Notes: generated from the sequence alone by a model not told the origin. Positions 29,680 through 39,030 are shown, counted from the stretch's first letter. The stretch is 64,000 nucleotides of DNA from Pseudonocardia thermophila (GCF_900142365.1 NZ_FRAP01000016.1:62001-126000); one strand, 5' to 3'. Made by a program: numbers and translations.

Positions 29680-30180
29680 GTTTCGCACGCGCGTCGGGAT
29701 GCGCGGTCACACTCCTCGTCCTCATCGAGGCCCTGCTCACCAAGGGCAGCCGGCTACCCGCGGGGATCCCCGGACACAGCCCCGGGCCGCTCGCCCTGCG
29801 AGGGGACAACGACGGGCGCAGGACCTACCGGCGCATCCTCATCCGCGACGGCAGCATCATCGGCGGCGACTCCACCCAACGCACCTTCTCCACCGTGCTC
29901 ACCGACCTGACAACCACCCGCGGGGGCGGCCGGTGCGCCGCCCCGTACTGCGACGCCCCGGCACACACATCGACCACGTCACAGCGCGGCGCAACGGCGG
30001 CCGAACAGAGTTCACCAACGGCACAGGGCTGTCCGCGTTCCACAACTGACTGAAGGAGATCCGCGACCGCACCACCAGCCACCCACCGAGCCGAGCACCG
30101 CGACCACGCCACCGGGACACCGCAACAGCCCGAACCGGGGCCGGTCCACACGACCTGCGCGCTCCGACACCGAGCCGGGT
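29680..30180 (+). pseudogene. Remnant of a DUF222/13E12-type HNH endonuclease gene
   Basis: Conceptual translation joins two frames. The first contains YRRILIRDGSIIGGDSTQRT and RCAAPYCDAPA; the second contains HIDHVTARRNGGRTEFTNG. Together these match the C-terminal HNH domain of the 13E12-repeat family of actinobacteria, with zinc-ligand cysteines and HIDH core. One base is missing near 29962, and a stop (TGA 30047-30049) interrupts the sequence before the LKEI stretch that normally continues the domain. The N-terminal DUF222 domain is absent. The following 30181-30451 holds nothing I can assign. Confidence 0.7.
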
Positions 30181-30451
30181 TGACCGAGCGAGGTACCGAA
30201 CACTGCGCGATGAACCATCGCGGCAACGGCACCACAAGCAGTCGACCACGTCCACGACCAGCGGGAAGGCACGCAGAACGAGTTCCCAGCCGAGTGACCG
30301 CCAACGCAACCGCACTATCCGAGAAATCCACCCGCCCAACGGGCACCCGCTGCGGAGAACAACCACGGTGCCAACGCGCGGACGGAACAGGGCCACCCCG
30401 CCGAGCCGAGCGTCGGATCAGCTGCGCGAAACCCATCCGAACTGACGACCA

Positions 30452-31411
30452 TCAGACAACCGCCGCCAACACCGCCTGGTCCTCCGCGTGGAAGGTCTCT
30501 TCGAGCTCCTCCGGAGCGGCGTCGCGGTCGATGACCCGCACATCGGCACCGCGCGCCGACTCGATCGCGCCCAGGCGGCGGCCGACCTTGTCCATCGCGT
30601 ACTCGGCCATCTCGTTGATGTCGATGCCGAAGGGGCGCTCCTCGCCCTCGCGGCCGCCGATGACGACTCCCATCGCCGGGACCAGCAGCTCCTGCATGCG
30701 CTCATCGACGACGTCCCACAGGGAGTCGTCGGCGGCGACGTGGCGGCGGCAGGTGAAGGTGCCCCATGCCATGTGGCGGCGCTCGTCGCCACCGATGTGC
30801 TTGATCACCTGCTGCATGCCGGGCAGGATGCCGCGGCTGGCGCACACCGTGGACCAGGCGAAGTAGCCGGTCAGGGCGAGCGTGCCCTCGACGATGTGGT
30901 TGTAGGTCACCGACGCGCGGATCTGGTTGCGCGGCGACGGGTCCTCGGCCAGCGCGTAGAGGCTCTCCGGGAGGTGCTTGGTGAAGATCTCCAGGTAGGC
31001 CGGGTTCTCCTCCACGTGCGCGTGGAGATCGTCGGTGAGGCCGACGGCGTCGAACCAGCGGCGGAACGCCTCGGTGTGCTTGGCCTCCTCGAAGACGAAC
31101 TGGGTCAGGTACACCTCGTCGGCGAAGCGGCCCTCCGCGGCCATCGCGGCGACGAACGGCTGCAGGTCCTGAGTCACCGACTCCTCACCGGCCATGAACT
31201 GCGCGGCCAGCGAGCAGGTCCACCAGCGCTCGAGATCGGTCATCTCGGCGACGTCGCGGGCGTCCTGGGTGAAGTCGATGTCGGCGGGGTTCCAGTGCTT
31301 GGCGTTGCCCTCGGCGAACAGCCGCATCGGGAACGAGTCGACGTCCAGCCCGCCCCTGCTGAGCGAGGCGAACCCGGTGCGCCTGCCGTGCGCGATCGTC
31401 GGTCGGGACAT
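30452..31411 (-). CDS. R2-like ligand-binding oxidase (Mn/Fe)
   Basis: R2lox proteins are ferritin-fold Mn/Fe oxidases that bind a long-chain fatty acid; their physiological reaction is unknown. The 319 residues align closely with M. tuberculosis Rv0233. All metal ligands are visible: Glu76 (GEESV), Glu109 and His112 (FEEAKH), Glu175 (HIVEG), Glu210 and His213 (DERRH). Val79 and Tyr170, which form the family's ether cross-link, are both present, so it is R2lox rather than a ribonucleotide reductase subunit. It lies 21 bp after an alcohol dehydrogenase gene on the same strand and is probably co-transcribed with it. Confidence 0.93.
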   Translation of the reverse strand: MSRPTIAHGRRTGFASLSRGGLDVDSFPMRLFAEGNAKHWNPADIDFTQDARDVAEMTDLERWWTCSLAAQFMAGEESVTQDLQPFVAAMAAEGRFADEVYLTQFVFEEAKHTEAFRRWFDAVGLTDDLHAHVEENPAYLEIFTKHLPESLYALAEDPSPRNQIRASVTYNHIVEGTLALTGYFAWSTVCASRGILPGMQQVIKHIGGDERRHMAWGTFTCRRHVAADDSLWDVVDERMQELLVPAMGVVIGGREGEERPFGIDINEMAEYAMDKVGRRLGAIESARGADVRVIDRDAAPEELEETFHAEDQAVLAAVV

Positions 31412-31433
31412 CGTCGTCCTCCTGCGAGTCGGG

Positions 31434-32532
31434 TCAGAAGCGGATCAGGCCGCGGATGTTGCGACCGGTGCGCATGTCCTCGTAGCCCTGGTTGACCTGC
31501 TCCAGGGTGTACTCGCGGGTGATCAGCTCGGCGAGCTTGAGCTGGCCGAGGTTCGCCAGCTCCAGCAGGCGCGGCACGTCGTGCTGGCCGTTCGAGCTGC
31601 CGAAGAGCGAACCGCGCACCTGCTTCTCGTAGAGGGTGAGGTCGAGCAACGACAGGCTCGCGGTCAGCCTTGCCGAGCGCGGTGACGATGACCCGGCCCT
31701 TCTTGCCGACCAGCTGCAGCGCCGGCTGCAGGTGCGCGCCCTCGGCGATGCCGGTGGTCAGGATCGCGGCGTCGGCGAGCTGGCCGCGGGTGAGCTCGGA
31801 GACGACGCCCCACGCCTCGTCCATGTCCGCCGCGACGTGCGTGGCGCCCAGCTCCAGCGCCTTCTCTCGCTTGAACCGCACCGGGTCGACGGCGACGACG
31901 TAGCGGCAGCCGGCGATCCGCGCACCCTGGATCGCGTTGGCACCGATCCCGCCGACACCGATGATCACGGCGGTGTCGCCCGCGCGCAGCTCGGCGCTGC
32001 GCACCGCGGAGCCGAACCCGGTGGTCACACCGCAGCCGACGAGCACAGCCACGTGCAGCGGGAACCCCTCATCGATCTTCACGACCGACTTCACCGGCAC
32101 CACCGTGTGCCGCGCGAACGTGCCGAGCAGGCACATCTGGCCGATGTCCTCGCCGCGGGCGTGGAAGCGGTAGGTGCCGTCGAGCTGCGGGCCGAGCGTG
32201 GCGCCCGCGCCGTCGTTGCACAGGTTCGTGTAGCCGCGCACGCAGTAGCTGCACCGCCCGCAGGCCGGCAGGAACGTCATCACCACCGGATCGCCCACCT
32301 CGACCTCGGTGACGCCCGGGCCGACCTCGACGATCCGGCCGGCGCCCTCGTGCCCGCCGACCATCGGGTAGGCGACGGGCAGATCGCCGGTCACGAGGTG
32401 CTCGTCGGAGTGGCAGAGCCCGCTCGCGGCCAGCTCCACCAGCACCTCACCGGCCGCGGGTGGGTCGAGCTCGACCTCCTCGACCTCCCACTTCCCGCCC
32501 AGCTCCCAGAGCACCGCCGCCGTGGTCTTCAT
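31434..32532 (-). pseudogene. NDMA-dependent (mycofactocin-type) zinc alcohol dehydrogenase, frameshifted
   Basis: The conceptual protein is a medium-chain zinc alcohol dehydrogenase of the Rv0761c/Rv3086 class, whose NAD stays bound and is recycled with mycofactocin. The reading MKTTAAVLWELGGKWEVEEV, GLCHSDEHLVTGD, GGHEGAG, the structural-zinc cysteines (CGRCSYCVRGYTNLC) and GVGGIGANAIQGA are intact. Near 31662 the frame changes by one base: one frame ends VTALGKAD, the other continues SLSLLDLTLYEKQVRGSLFG to the normal end RNIRGLIRF. The total length (1099 bp) is not a multiple of three. Either the gene is broken or there is a sequence error. The start at ATG 32532 is clear. Confidence 0.82.
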
Positions 32533-32710
32533 GCGCACAGCATGGCGTGGTGCGCGCTCCGACACAGCGGCCCGGTCGTTCCGCCGATGGCCCACCGGTG
32601 CCACGCCGACCGCCCGGGTGACAGGCGTCATCGCTGTCGATGCACCAGCAGTCCGAACCGATGACCACCGGCACTGCCGGTTCCGCCCGGAGCTGGGCCA
32701 GTCTCGAAGC

Positions 32711-33619
32711 ATGACCAGCGACGTCCTGCCCACCGAGCGCCCGGTCGGGGTGCCCTACCACCGCGTCCTCGCCGACGGGGAGCGCCGCATCGGCCGCGGC
32801 ATCGCCGCGCTGGCGCTGCTGCTCGGCGGTCTGCTGGGGTTCGCAGGCGCTCTGGGCGCGCTGGGGGCCGCGATCGACGCGGCGCTCGGCCGGACGAGCA
32901 TCGTCACGGGCGGCACCGAGTTCACGCCGGTGCTGCAGGCCTCGACGCTGCTCCCGGTGGCGCTGCTCCTGCCGTGGAGCATGCTGATCCAGCGCTGGCT
33001 CTACGGGGTGCGCGGCGCCTCGCTGCACTCGGTCGCCTACCGGTTCCGGTTCGACGTGTTCGGTCGCGCGCTGTTCGTCGTGGGGCCGATCTGGGTGGTC
33101 TACATCACCGCGCTGGTGCTGCTGTCCCCGTCCGGTCAGGCCGCATGGGCGGTGGCCGATCTGCTCGCGATGTTCGTCGTGGTGCTGCTGCTGACCCCGC
33201 TCCAGGCCGCCGCGGAGGAGTACGGCTTCCGCGGGCTCGCCTTCCGGGTCGCCGCGAGCTGGGGCCGCGGGCCGCGCACCGCGCTCGCCCTCGGGGTGGG
33301 TGTGTCGAGCCTGCTGTTCGCGCTCGTCCACTTCTCCACCGACCCGTGGCTGAACCTCTACTACCTCACGTTCGGCGTCTCCCTCGCGCTGATCACGTGG
33401 CGCACGGGCGGGGTGGAGACGGCGGTCGTGATCCACGCGGTGAACAACACGCTGCTGTTCCTGCTGGCCCTGGTCTTGCACGCCGATCTCACCGACGCGT
33501 TCGACCGCTCGGCGGGCGCAGGTTCGATCGGCATGCTCGTGCCGTGCGCGGTGCTGGCCGCGACGACCGCGGTGGTGTGGTTGCGCACCCGCGGCCGCGG
33601 CCCCGCGCTGACCGCGTGA
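32711..33619 (+). CDS. CPBP-family intramembrane metalloprotease
   Basis: These membrane glutamic/metallo-type proteases (Abi/CAAX protease family) process prenylated or other membrane proteins. The 302 residues contain about seven to eight membrane helices. The family motifs are EEYGFRG (Glu169/Glu170 to Arg174), His207 in VHFSTDPW, and HAVNN (His242, Asn245). The ATG at 32711 has no clear ribosome binding site; a weak CAGTCT -10 lies 6 nt upstream, consistent with a leaderless mRNA. It is convergent with the kinase gene, with abutting stop codons (TGATCA). Confidence 0.87.
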   Translation: MTSDVLPTERPVGVPYHRVLADGERRIGRGIAALALLLGGLLGFAGALGALGAAIDAALGRTSIVTGGTEFTPVLQASTLLPVALLLPWSMLIQRWLYGVRGASLHSVAYRFRFDVFGRALFVVGPIWVVYITALVLLSPSGQAAWAVADLLAMFVVVLLLTPLQAAAEEYGFRGLAFRVAASWGRGPRTALALGVGVSSLLFALVHFSTDPWLNLYYLTFGVSLALITWRTGGVETAVVIHAVNNTLLFLLALVLHADLTDAFDRSAGAGSIGMLVPCAVLAATTAVVWLRTRGRGPALTA

Positions 33620-34897
33620 TCAGGCGGCCGGCACCGGCAGCTCCAGGTGAGCGATGAGTCCGCCGCCGTCCCGCGGGTGCAGTGTGAGCCGGCCCTGCAT
33701 CGCCTCCACCAGCCGCTCGACGATCCACAGCCCGAGCCCAGCGGTGCCGCGCCGCTCCCCCAGCGCCACGCCCTTCTCGGTGACCAAGCCCTCCTGGCCG
33801 GGTGGGAGCCCGGGCCCGCGGTCGCGCACCTCGACGACGAGCAGCTCGTCGGAGTACCGCAGGTCCAGCTCGACGGGTGCGTCGCCGGAGTGGCGCGCCG
33901 CGTTCTCCACGAGGTTGGTGAGCAGTCGCCGCAGCCGCTGCGGATCGGTGCGCACGGTCGCGTCGGCGGGCTCGACGCACATCGTCCGGCGCTGCGGTGC
34001 CACCCCGGCCGCGTCCACGACGGCCTCGGCGAGCTCGGCCAGCCGCACCGGCCGCTCCCGCACCCGCCCGATCGGGCTGCCACTGGTGACGGCGACGTCG
34101 GCGAGCCCGTCGAGCATGTCGCGCAGGTGCACGGCGTGCTGGGCGAGCAGCGTGACGGCGGTGCACCGCGCCGGTTCCGACAGCCGGCCAGCGGCGAGAT
34201 CGGCCGACAGCGCGGTCAGCGATGCGACCGGGGTGCGGAACTCGTGCAGCACCACCCGCACCCCGTCCATCCGGGCCTGCTGTGCCTGGAAGAGCCGCTC
34301 GCGCAGGTCCCGCTCCGCCATCAGCGCCTCGTGCTCGGCGGCGGCCCGGGCGCGGGCGGTGGCGGCCGCGGCGGCCTGCCGCTCCAGCAGCTTCACCAGC
34401 ACCCCGACGAGCACGGCGGCGGCGACCAGGAAGCCGGTCCACCACGCGCCGGCGAACCAGGCGTCGCGCGGATGGGTGCCGGGATCCGCACCGAGCACCG
34501 CCGCGGCGGTGAACCCGATCCCGACGACGAGTGCGGCGAGCCGCCCGATCACCGCCCCACCCCGGACGGCCGCGGCGATCACGACGAGCGGCAGCGCCGC
34601 GACCATGATGCTGTCCGCGCCGCCGGTCAGCCCGCAGCCGACGAGCACCAGCACCGAATCGATGCCGGTCGCGACCGCGGGCGGGAGCAGCCGCCGGCCC
34701 TGCCGGTCCGCGACCGCGAGGGCCAGCGCGTAGCCGAACGTGACCGCGACGAGCGTGGCCACGACGACGATCCGGCCGTGGGCCAACTCGGGGTCGATCA
34801 GCAGCGCGAGCCCCACGGACACCACCACGAGCAGCCGGATCACCTCGGCCGTGCGCTCCTCCAGCGACTCGAGCGCGGCGCGCTCGTCCGTGGTCAT
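33620..34897 (-). CDS. Two-component sensor histidine kinase
   Basis: The 425 residues have an N-terminal block of about six membrane helices (19-170) with no large extracytoplasmic sensor, so it probably senses a signal in the membrane. A coiled linker precedes the H-box HEFRTPVASL (His218), then the N-box LVENAARHS, G1 DRGPGLPP and G2 GTAGLGLWIVERL. The ATG at 34897 lies 6 nt after a TAGCTT -10 box and lacks a ribosome binding site. It is divergent from its probable partner response regulator, with 36 bp between start codons. Confidence 0.9.
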   Translation of the reverse strand: MTTDERAALESLEERTAEVIRLLVVVSVGLALLIDPELAHGRIVVVATLVAVTFGYALALAVADRQGRRLLPPAVATGIDSVLVLVGCGLTGGADSIMVAALPLVVIAAAVRGGAVIGRLAALVVGIGFTAAAVLGADPGTHPRDAWFAGAWWTGFLVAAAVLVGVLVKLLERQAAAAATARARAAAEHEALMAERDLRERLFQAQQARMDGVRVVLHEFRTPVASLTALSADLAAGRLSEPARCTAVTLLAQHAVHLRDMLDGLADVAVTSGSPIGRVRERPVRLAELAEAVVDAAGVAPQRRTMCVEPADATVRTDPQRLRRLLTNLVENAARHSGDAPVELDLRYSDELLVVEVRDRGPGLPPGQEGLVTEKGVALGERRGTAGLGLWIVERLVEAMQGRLTLHPRDGGGLIAHLELPVPAA

Positions 34898-34903
34898 GCG
34901 GGG

Positions 34904-34926
34904 AAGCTAGCGGTGACCGCTAGCGT
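34904..34926. promoter_or_regulatory. Overlapping divergent promoters in a 19-bp perfect palindrome
   Basis: The sequence GCTAGCGGTGACCGCTAGC (34906-34924) is a perfect palindrome with 9-bp arms around one central base. It covers most of the TAGCTT -10 box of the kinase gene (34909-34904, minus) and of the TAGCGT -10 box of the regulator gene (34921-34926, plus). Each -10 is 6-7 nt from its start codon, so both mRNAs look leaderless, and each -35 region falls on or near the other gene's start. A dimer binding here would block both promoters. Confidence 0.6.
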
Positions 34927-34933
34927 TACGCCC

Positions 34934-35584
34934 GTGCGGGACGGCCGGTACGCGGTGGTCATCGTGGACGACCACGCGCTCTTCGCGCAGGGTCTCGCGC
35001 TGCTGCTCGAGTCGCGCGCGGGCGACACGTTCACCGTCGCCGGCTCGACGACCGCGGGCGAGGAGGCGGTGGCGCTGGTCGGCCGGGAGGCCGCCGACAT
35101 CGCGATCGTCGACCTGGCGCTGCCGCCGTTGGGCGGGGTGGAGACGATCCAGCGGATCGTCTCCACCTACCCGGCGACGAAGGTGCTCGCCCTCTCCGGC
35201 ACCGACGACCTGGACCTCGCGGCTGCGGCGCTGCGCGCGGGCGCGGCGGGGTTCCTCGGCAAGTCCGCCGACCCGGACGTGCTCGTCGCCCCGCTGCTCG
35301 CGATCGCCTCGGGCGTGCGGGTGGTGTGCGCCGACCTGATGGACGCGCTGCTCGCCGCGAGCGACCGCACCGGCGACGGCCGCCTCGCCCGCCTCGACGA
35401 GCGCGATCTGCAGCTGTGGCGGCTACTCGCGCGCGGATTGGACACGACCGAGATCGCCCGGCCGATGCTCGTCAGCGAGCGCACGGCGAAGCGCATGATC
35501 GCGTCGCTGCTGCACAAGATCGGCGCGGCGAACCGCATCGAGGCGGCGGCGATGGCCGGCCGGTACGGGCTGCTCGACGACTGA
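34934..35584 (+). CDS. LuxR/NarL-family response regulator
   Basis: The 216 residues have a receiver domain with acidic pocket Asp12/Asp13 (VDDH), the likely phosphoacceptor Asp60 (IVDLALPPLGG) and Lys110. A NarL-type helix-turn-helix follows (DERDLQLWRLLARGLDTTEIA ... SERTAKRMIASLLHKIGAANR). I chose GTG 34934, 7 nt after TAGCGT; an in-frame GTG at 34912 would read through the -10 box. It is the likely partner of the divergent kinase. Targets other than its own promoter are unknown. Confidence 0.9.
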   Translation: MRDGRYAVVIVDDHALFAQGLALLLESRAGDTFTVAGSTTAGEEAVALVGREAADIAIVDLALPPLGGVETIQRIVSTYPATKVLALSGTDDLDLAAAALRAGAAGFLGKSADPDVLVAPLLAIASGVRVVCADLMDALLAASDRTGDGRLARLDERDLQLWRLLARGLDTTEIARPMLVSERTAKRMIASLLHKIGAANRIEAAAMAGRYGLLDD

Positions 35585-35685
35585 GCGGTCCGCGCGGGCC
35601 GAGAGTGGCCCGATCGAGTCGTCGCCACGACCGCCCCGGTGCGCCAGACTCCCCTGATCAGGACCGATCCGAAGGAGCGCGCGAC

Positions 35686-36096
35686 GTGGCGGTGTTCAGC
35701 GACGAGCAAGAGGTCTACCGGTTCCTGGGCGGGGTGTTCCGCATCGGGATGGCTGATCCCGAGCTGGTGGCGAAGCTCAAGCCGACCGGCATCGTCCTGC
35801 GGATCACCTACACCGACCCGGACGCGGTGCTGACCGTCGACTTCGGCAACGCCGAGCTGCACGAAGGGGCGGGCACGGGGCCCGCCCCCGACGTGGAGCT
35901 GTTCATGTCGGCCGACACCGGCAACCGCTTCTGGCTGGGCAAGGTGGTGTTGCCGGTGGCGCTGGCGAGGGGTGAGGTGCGGGCGAAGGGTCCGGTCGCC
36001 AAGGTCCTCAAGCTGCTGCCGCTGGCGAAGGGCCTGTCCGAGCCCTACAGGCAGTTGCTGGCGGACGCCGGGCGGGCAGACCTGATCAACGCGTGA
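35686..36096 (+). CDS. SCP2 sterol-binding domain protein
   Basis: The 136 residues form a single SCP2-like lipid-binding domain (VLRITYTDPDAVLTVDFG, then DVELFMSADTGNRFWLGKV and RGEVRAKGPVAKVLKLLPL). These proteins carry acyl-CoA or sterols, or act as accessory domains. The GTG at 35686 has a GAAGGAG site 8 nt upstream. It is convergent with a small membrane protein gene, with directly abutting stop codons (TGATCA). It fits with the other lipid-handling genes in the window, but no partner is defined. Confidence 0.85.
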   Translation: MAVFSDEQEVYRFLGGVFRIGMADPELVAKLKPTGIVLRITYTDPDAVLTVDFGNAELHEGAGTGPAPDVELFMSADTGNRFWLGKVVLPVALARGEVRAKGPVAKVLKLLPLAKGLSEPYRQLLADAGRADLINA

Positions 36097-36330
36097 TCAC
36101 TGGCTGAGCCGGGTCCGGCGACGGGTGCCGAGCGACCCTGCCTGGCCCACGACCCGGGTCTCCCACAGCCGGCGCACGGCCGCGGCCAGCCTGGTGAGGT
36201 CACCGCGCAGGGTCGGTCCCCGCTGGGCAGGTGCCTCTCCCGGGCGGGACCAGCGGCTGTCGACGCCGTACCGCGGAGCGGCGATGGCGATGAGGACGAG
36301 AACGGCCAGAAGGACGAGTGGCATCTCCAT
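36097..36330 (-). CDS. Small single-span membrane protein, function unknown
   Basis: The 77 residues start M-E-M-P-L-V-L-L-A-V-L-V-L-I-A-I-A-A-P, an N-terminal membrane helix, followed by a basic cytoplasmic or external tail. I do not recognise a family. ATG 36330 is 7 nt after GACAAT on the minus strand, a possible leaderless start; the frame stays open to 36408, but that part overlaps the operator region. It is divergent from the MocR regulator gene, which may control it. Confidence 0.55.
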   Translation of the reverse strand: MEMPLVLLAVLVLIAIAAPRYGVDSRWSRPGEAPAQRGPTLRGDLTRLAAAVRRLWETRVVGQAGSLGTRRRTRLSQ

Positions 36331-36338
36331 AGCCTCGA

Positions 36339-36381
36339 TTGTCCGGTAGATTGGCCTCTTACAAGGTAGCCAATTGGACAA
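36339..36381. promoter_or_regulatory. Nested inverted repeat, candidate MocR operator
   Basis: Two nested inverted pairs lie between the divergent starts: TTGTCC (36339-36344) with GGACAA (36376-36381), and ATTGGC (36350-36355) with GCCAAT (36369-36374). This 63-bp gap must hold both promoters, so binding by the adjacent GntR/MocR protein would probably control both genes. Confidence 0.5.
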
Positions 36382-36393
36382 AGGTGGATTCAG

Positions 36394-37875
36394 GTGGCCA
36401 TCGACCACGAGATCGAGCAGCGCATCGGCGCGCGCAGCTTCGCCCGTCTGCTCGGTGCTTGGCGGCCACCGGAGGGTCGCGGCCTGGCTGCCGCGCTCGC
36501 CGACCGGATCCGCCTACTGGTGCTGGACGGCCGCCTCCCCCTGCACACCCGGGTGCCAGCCGAGCGCGAACTCGCCGATGTGCTCGACGTCAGCCGCACG
36601 ACGGTCGCCGCGGCGTACGAATCGCTGCGCGCCGACGGCGTGCTGCAGAGCAGGCGCGGCTCCGGGAGCTGGACCCAGCTGCCCAGGAACAGCCCCGGCC
36701 TGCGCCCGCAGCCGTTCGCGCCCAGCTCGGACCAGTCGATGTACGACCTGGCCATGTGCGCGCTGCCGTACCCGACCGACGAGCTGCGACCGATGATCGC
36801 CGAGGCCACCCGCGATCTCGACGCCCACCTGGCCGGCCTCGGCTACGAGCTGGACGGCGTGCCGGAGCTGCGGGCGGCGATCGCGGACCGCTACACCGAG
36901 CGCGGTCTGCCCACCACCCCGGACCAGATCCTCGTCACCCCGGGCGCGCAGGGGGCGCTGGCGCTGATCGTCGCGGCGCTCACCTCCCCCGGCGACCGCG
37001 TGCTCGTCGAGCACCCCACCTACCCGAACGCGCTCGGGGCGATCACCAATCGGGGCGCGCGGCCGGTGCCGGTGCCGCTGGTGCCCAGCGAGGACGGGTC
37101 GGCCACGTGGGACCTCGAGCTCGGCACGGCCGCGGTGCGCGACGCCGCACCGCGCCTGATGTACCTGATCCCGGACTGCCAGAACCCCACGGGCGCCGTG
37201 CTCGACTCCGCGGGGCGCGAGCGGGTCGTCGACCTGGCCCGGCGCACCAGCACGCCGGTGATCGTGGACGAAACGCTCACCGAGCTGTGGTTCGAAGAGC
37301 CACCACCCCCGCCGGTGGCGGCGCACGGTGCGGTCGACTCACCGCTCGTGCTGACGATCGGCTCGGTCAGCAAACCCTTCTGGGGTGGGCTGCGGGTCGG
37401 CTGGATCCGCACCTCGGCCCCGATGGTGCGCCGGCTGTCCGCCTTCCGGGCGACGACCGATCTCGGCAGCCCGGTCTTCGAGCAGTTGCTCACGGCGCGG
37501 CTCATGACCCGCGTCGAGGAGACGGCGGCGGCGCGCCGCGTCGAGCTCCGGGCTGCCTGCGCCCGGGCGACCGAACGGATCGCGCAGCTGTTCCCAACGT
37601 GGCGAGTGGGCCGCCCGCGCGGTGGCATGTGCCACTGGGTCGATCTCGGCTCGCCGGACTCGAGCCGGCTGGTCATCGCTGCCCGCCGGCGCGACGTCCT
37701 GCTGGCCGCCGGGCCGCGGTTCGGGGTCGACGGCGCGTTCGAGCGCTACCTGCGGGTGCCGTTCGTGCTGCGGCCGGATCGGATGGACGAGGCCCTGCAG
37801 CGCATGGCGGCTGCGTGGGCGGAGCTGGACCGCGTCGAACCAGCCACCGAACCCGGCGAGTGCTCCGTGGCGTGA
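36394..37875 (+). CDS. GntR/MocR-family regulator with aminotransferase domain
   Basis: The 493 residues combine an N-terminal GntR winged helix (about 20-90, with [20 protein letters not shown]) and a fold-type-I aminotransferase domain (about 120-480) that binds PLP; the PLP lysine is in [10 protein letters not shown]. MocR proteins such as PdxR and GabR sense PLP or amines. The GTG at 36394 has an AAGGTGG site. A small membrane protein gene is divergent and a CoA-transferase-family gene follows after 58 bp; either could be a target. No vitamin B6 synthesis genes are nearby. Confidence 0.9.
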   Translation: MAIDHEIEQRIGARSFARLLGAWRPPEGRGLAAALADRIRLLVLDGRLPLHTRVPAERELADVLDVSRTTVAAAYESLRADGVLQSRRGSGSWTQLPRNSPGLRPQPFAPSSDQSMYDLAMCALPYPTDELRPMIAEATRDLDAHLAGLGYELDGVPELRAAIADRYTERGLPTTPDQILVTPGAQGALALIVAALTSPGDRVLVEHPTYPNALGAITNRGARPVPVPLVPSEDGSATWDLELGTAAVRDAAPRLMYLIPDCQNPTGAVLDSAGRERVVDLARRTSTPVIVDETLTELWFEEPPPPPVAAHGAVDSPLVLTIGSVSKPFWGGLRVGWIRTSAPMVRRLSAFRATTDLGSPVFEQLLTARLMTRVEETAAARRVELRAACARATERIAQLFPTWRVGRPRGGMCHWVDLGSPDSSRLVIAARRRDVLLAAGPRFGVDGAFERYLRVPFVLRPDRMDEALQRMAAAWAELDRVEPATEPGECSVA

Positions 37876-37933
37876 TCGCGGGAAACGGTCAATACTGACC
37901 GCGAACCGAACGCGCGACAGGAGGTCGGAACAC

Positions 37934-39025
37934 GTGGCACGCACTGGCCCGCTCGCGGGTCTCAAGGTCGTCGAACTGGCCGGCTTGGGCCCGGCCCCGC
38001 ACGCAGCGATGGTCCTCGCCGACCTCGGCGCCGACGTGGTGCGGATCGACCGCCCCGGCGCTCTCCAGCTCAGCGACCCGTCGGCCGATCCGCTGCTGCG
38101 CGGGCGCCGCCGCGTCGAGGCCAACCTCAAGGAACCCGAGGGCCGCGAGACCGTGCTGCGGCTCGTCGAGAAGGCCGATGTGTTCATGGAGGGCTACCGC
38201 CCCGGCGTGACCGAGCGGCTGGGCGTCGGTCCCGCCGACTGCCACGCCCGCAATCCCCGCCTCGTCTACGCCCGCATGACCGGATGGGGTCAGGACGGCC
38301 CGCTGGCGCAGCGGGCGGGGCACGACATCAACTACATCGCCCTCACCGGTGCGCTGCACGCGATCGGGCGGGCAGGCGAGCGGCCGACGGTGCCGCTGAA
38401 CCTCGTCGGCGACTTCGGCGGCGGCTCGATGCTGCTGGTCGTCGGCATCCTCGCCGCCGCGTGGGAGGCGCAGCGCTCCGGGCAGGGGCAGGTCGTCGAC
38501 GCGGCCATGGTCGACGGGGCGAGCGTGCTGGTGCAGATGGTGTGGGGCTTCCTCGGCCAGGGCCTGTGGCGCGACGAGCGGGAGACCAACCTGCTCGACG
38601 GGCACGCGCCGTTCTACGACACCTACACGTGCGCCGACGGCAAGCACGTCGCCGTGGGCGCGATCGAGCCGCAGTTCTACGCCGCGCTCCTGGAGGGCCT
38701 GGGCCTCGCCGACGCCGGGCTGCCCGACCAGATGGACCAGAAGGCGTGGCCGGAGATCAAGAAGCGGTTCGCCGAGGTGTTCGCCTCTCGCACGCGTGAC
38801 GAGTGGGCGAAGGTCTTCGAGGGCACCGACGCCTGCGTGACCCCGGTGCTCGCGTTCGGCGAGGTCGCCGCGCACCCGCACATGGCCGCGCGGGGCACGA
38901 TCGTCGAGCGCGGCGGGATCCCGCAGGCCGCGCCCGCCCCGCGGTTCTCCCGCACCACCACGTCCGTCCCGGGCGGCCCGGCCGATCCGGAGCCGGTCGA
39001 GTCGGTACTCGCCGACTGGTCCTGA
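37934..39025 (+). CDS. mcr: Alpha-methylacyl-CoA racemase (CaiB/BaiF family)
   Basis: This enzyme interconverts (R)- and (S)-2-methylacyl-CoA, so that beta-oxidation of sterol side chains and branched fatty acids can proceed. The 363 residues match M. tuberculosis MCR in length. The catalytic residues align with a constant offset of four: His130 ([13 protein letters not shown]), Asp160 ([11 protein letters not shown]) and Glu245 ([11 protein letters not shown]), corresponding to His126, Asp156 and Glu241. This favours a racemase over a CoA-transferase. The GTG at 37934 has an AGGAGG site. Confidence 0.9.
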   Translation: MARTGPLAGLKVVELAGLGPAPHAAMVLADLGADVVRIDRPGALQLSDPSADPLLRGRRRVEANLKEPEGRETVLRLVEKADVFMEGYRPGVTERLGVGPADCHARNPRLVYARMTGWGQDGPLAQRAGHDINYIALTGALHAIGRAGERPTVPLNLVGDFGGGSMLLVVGILAAAWEAQRSGQGQVVDAAMVDGASVLVQMVWGFLGQGLWRDERETNLLDGHAPFYDTYTCADGKHVAVGAIEPQFYAALLEGLGLADAGLPDQMDQKAWPEIKKRFAEVFASRTRDEWAKVFEGTDACVTPVLAFGEVAAHPHMAARGTIVERGGIPQAAPAPRFSRTTTSVPGGPADPEPVESVLADWS

Positions 39026-39030
39026 GACGC

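Noticed and set aside
30452..31411. Ribonucleotide reductase R2 subunit
   Set aside because: The Val-Tyr cross-link pair and close likeness to Rv0233 indicate R2lox, and no nrd large-subunit gene is nearby.
37934..39025. Formyl-CoA or other CoA-transferase
   Set aside because: The His130/Asp160/Glu245 set aligns with the racemase active site at a constant offset from M. tuberculosis MCR.
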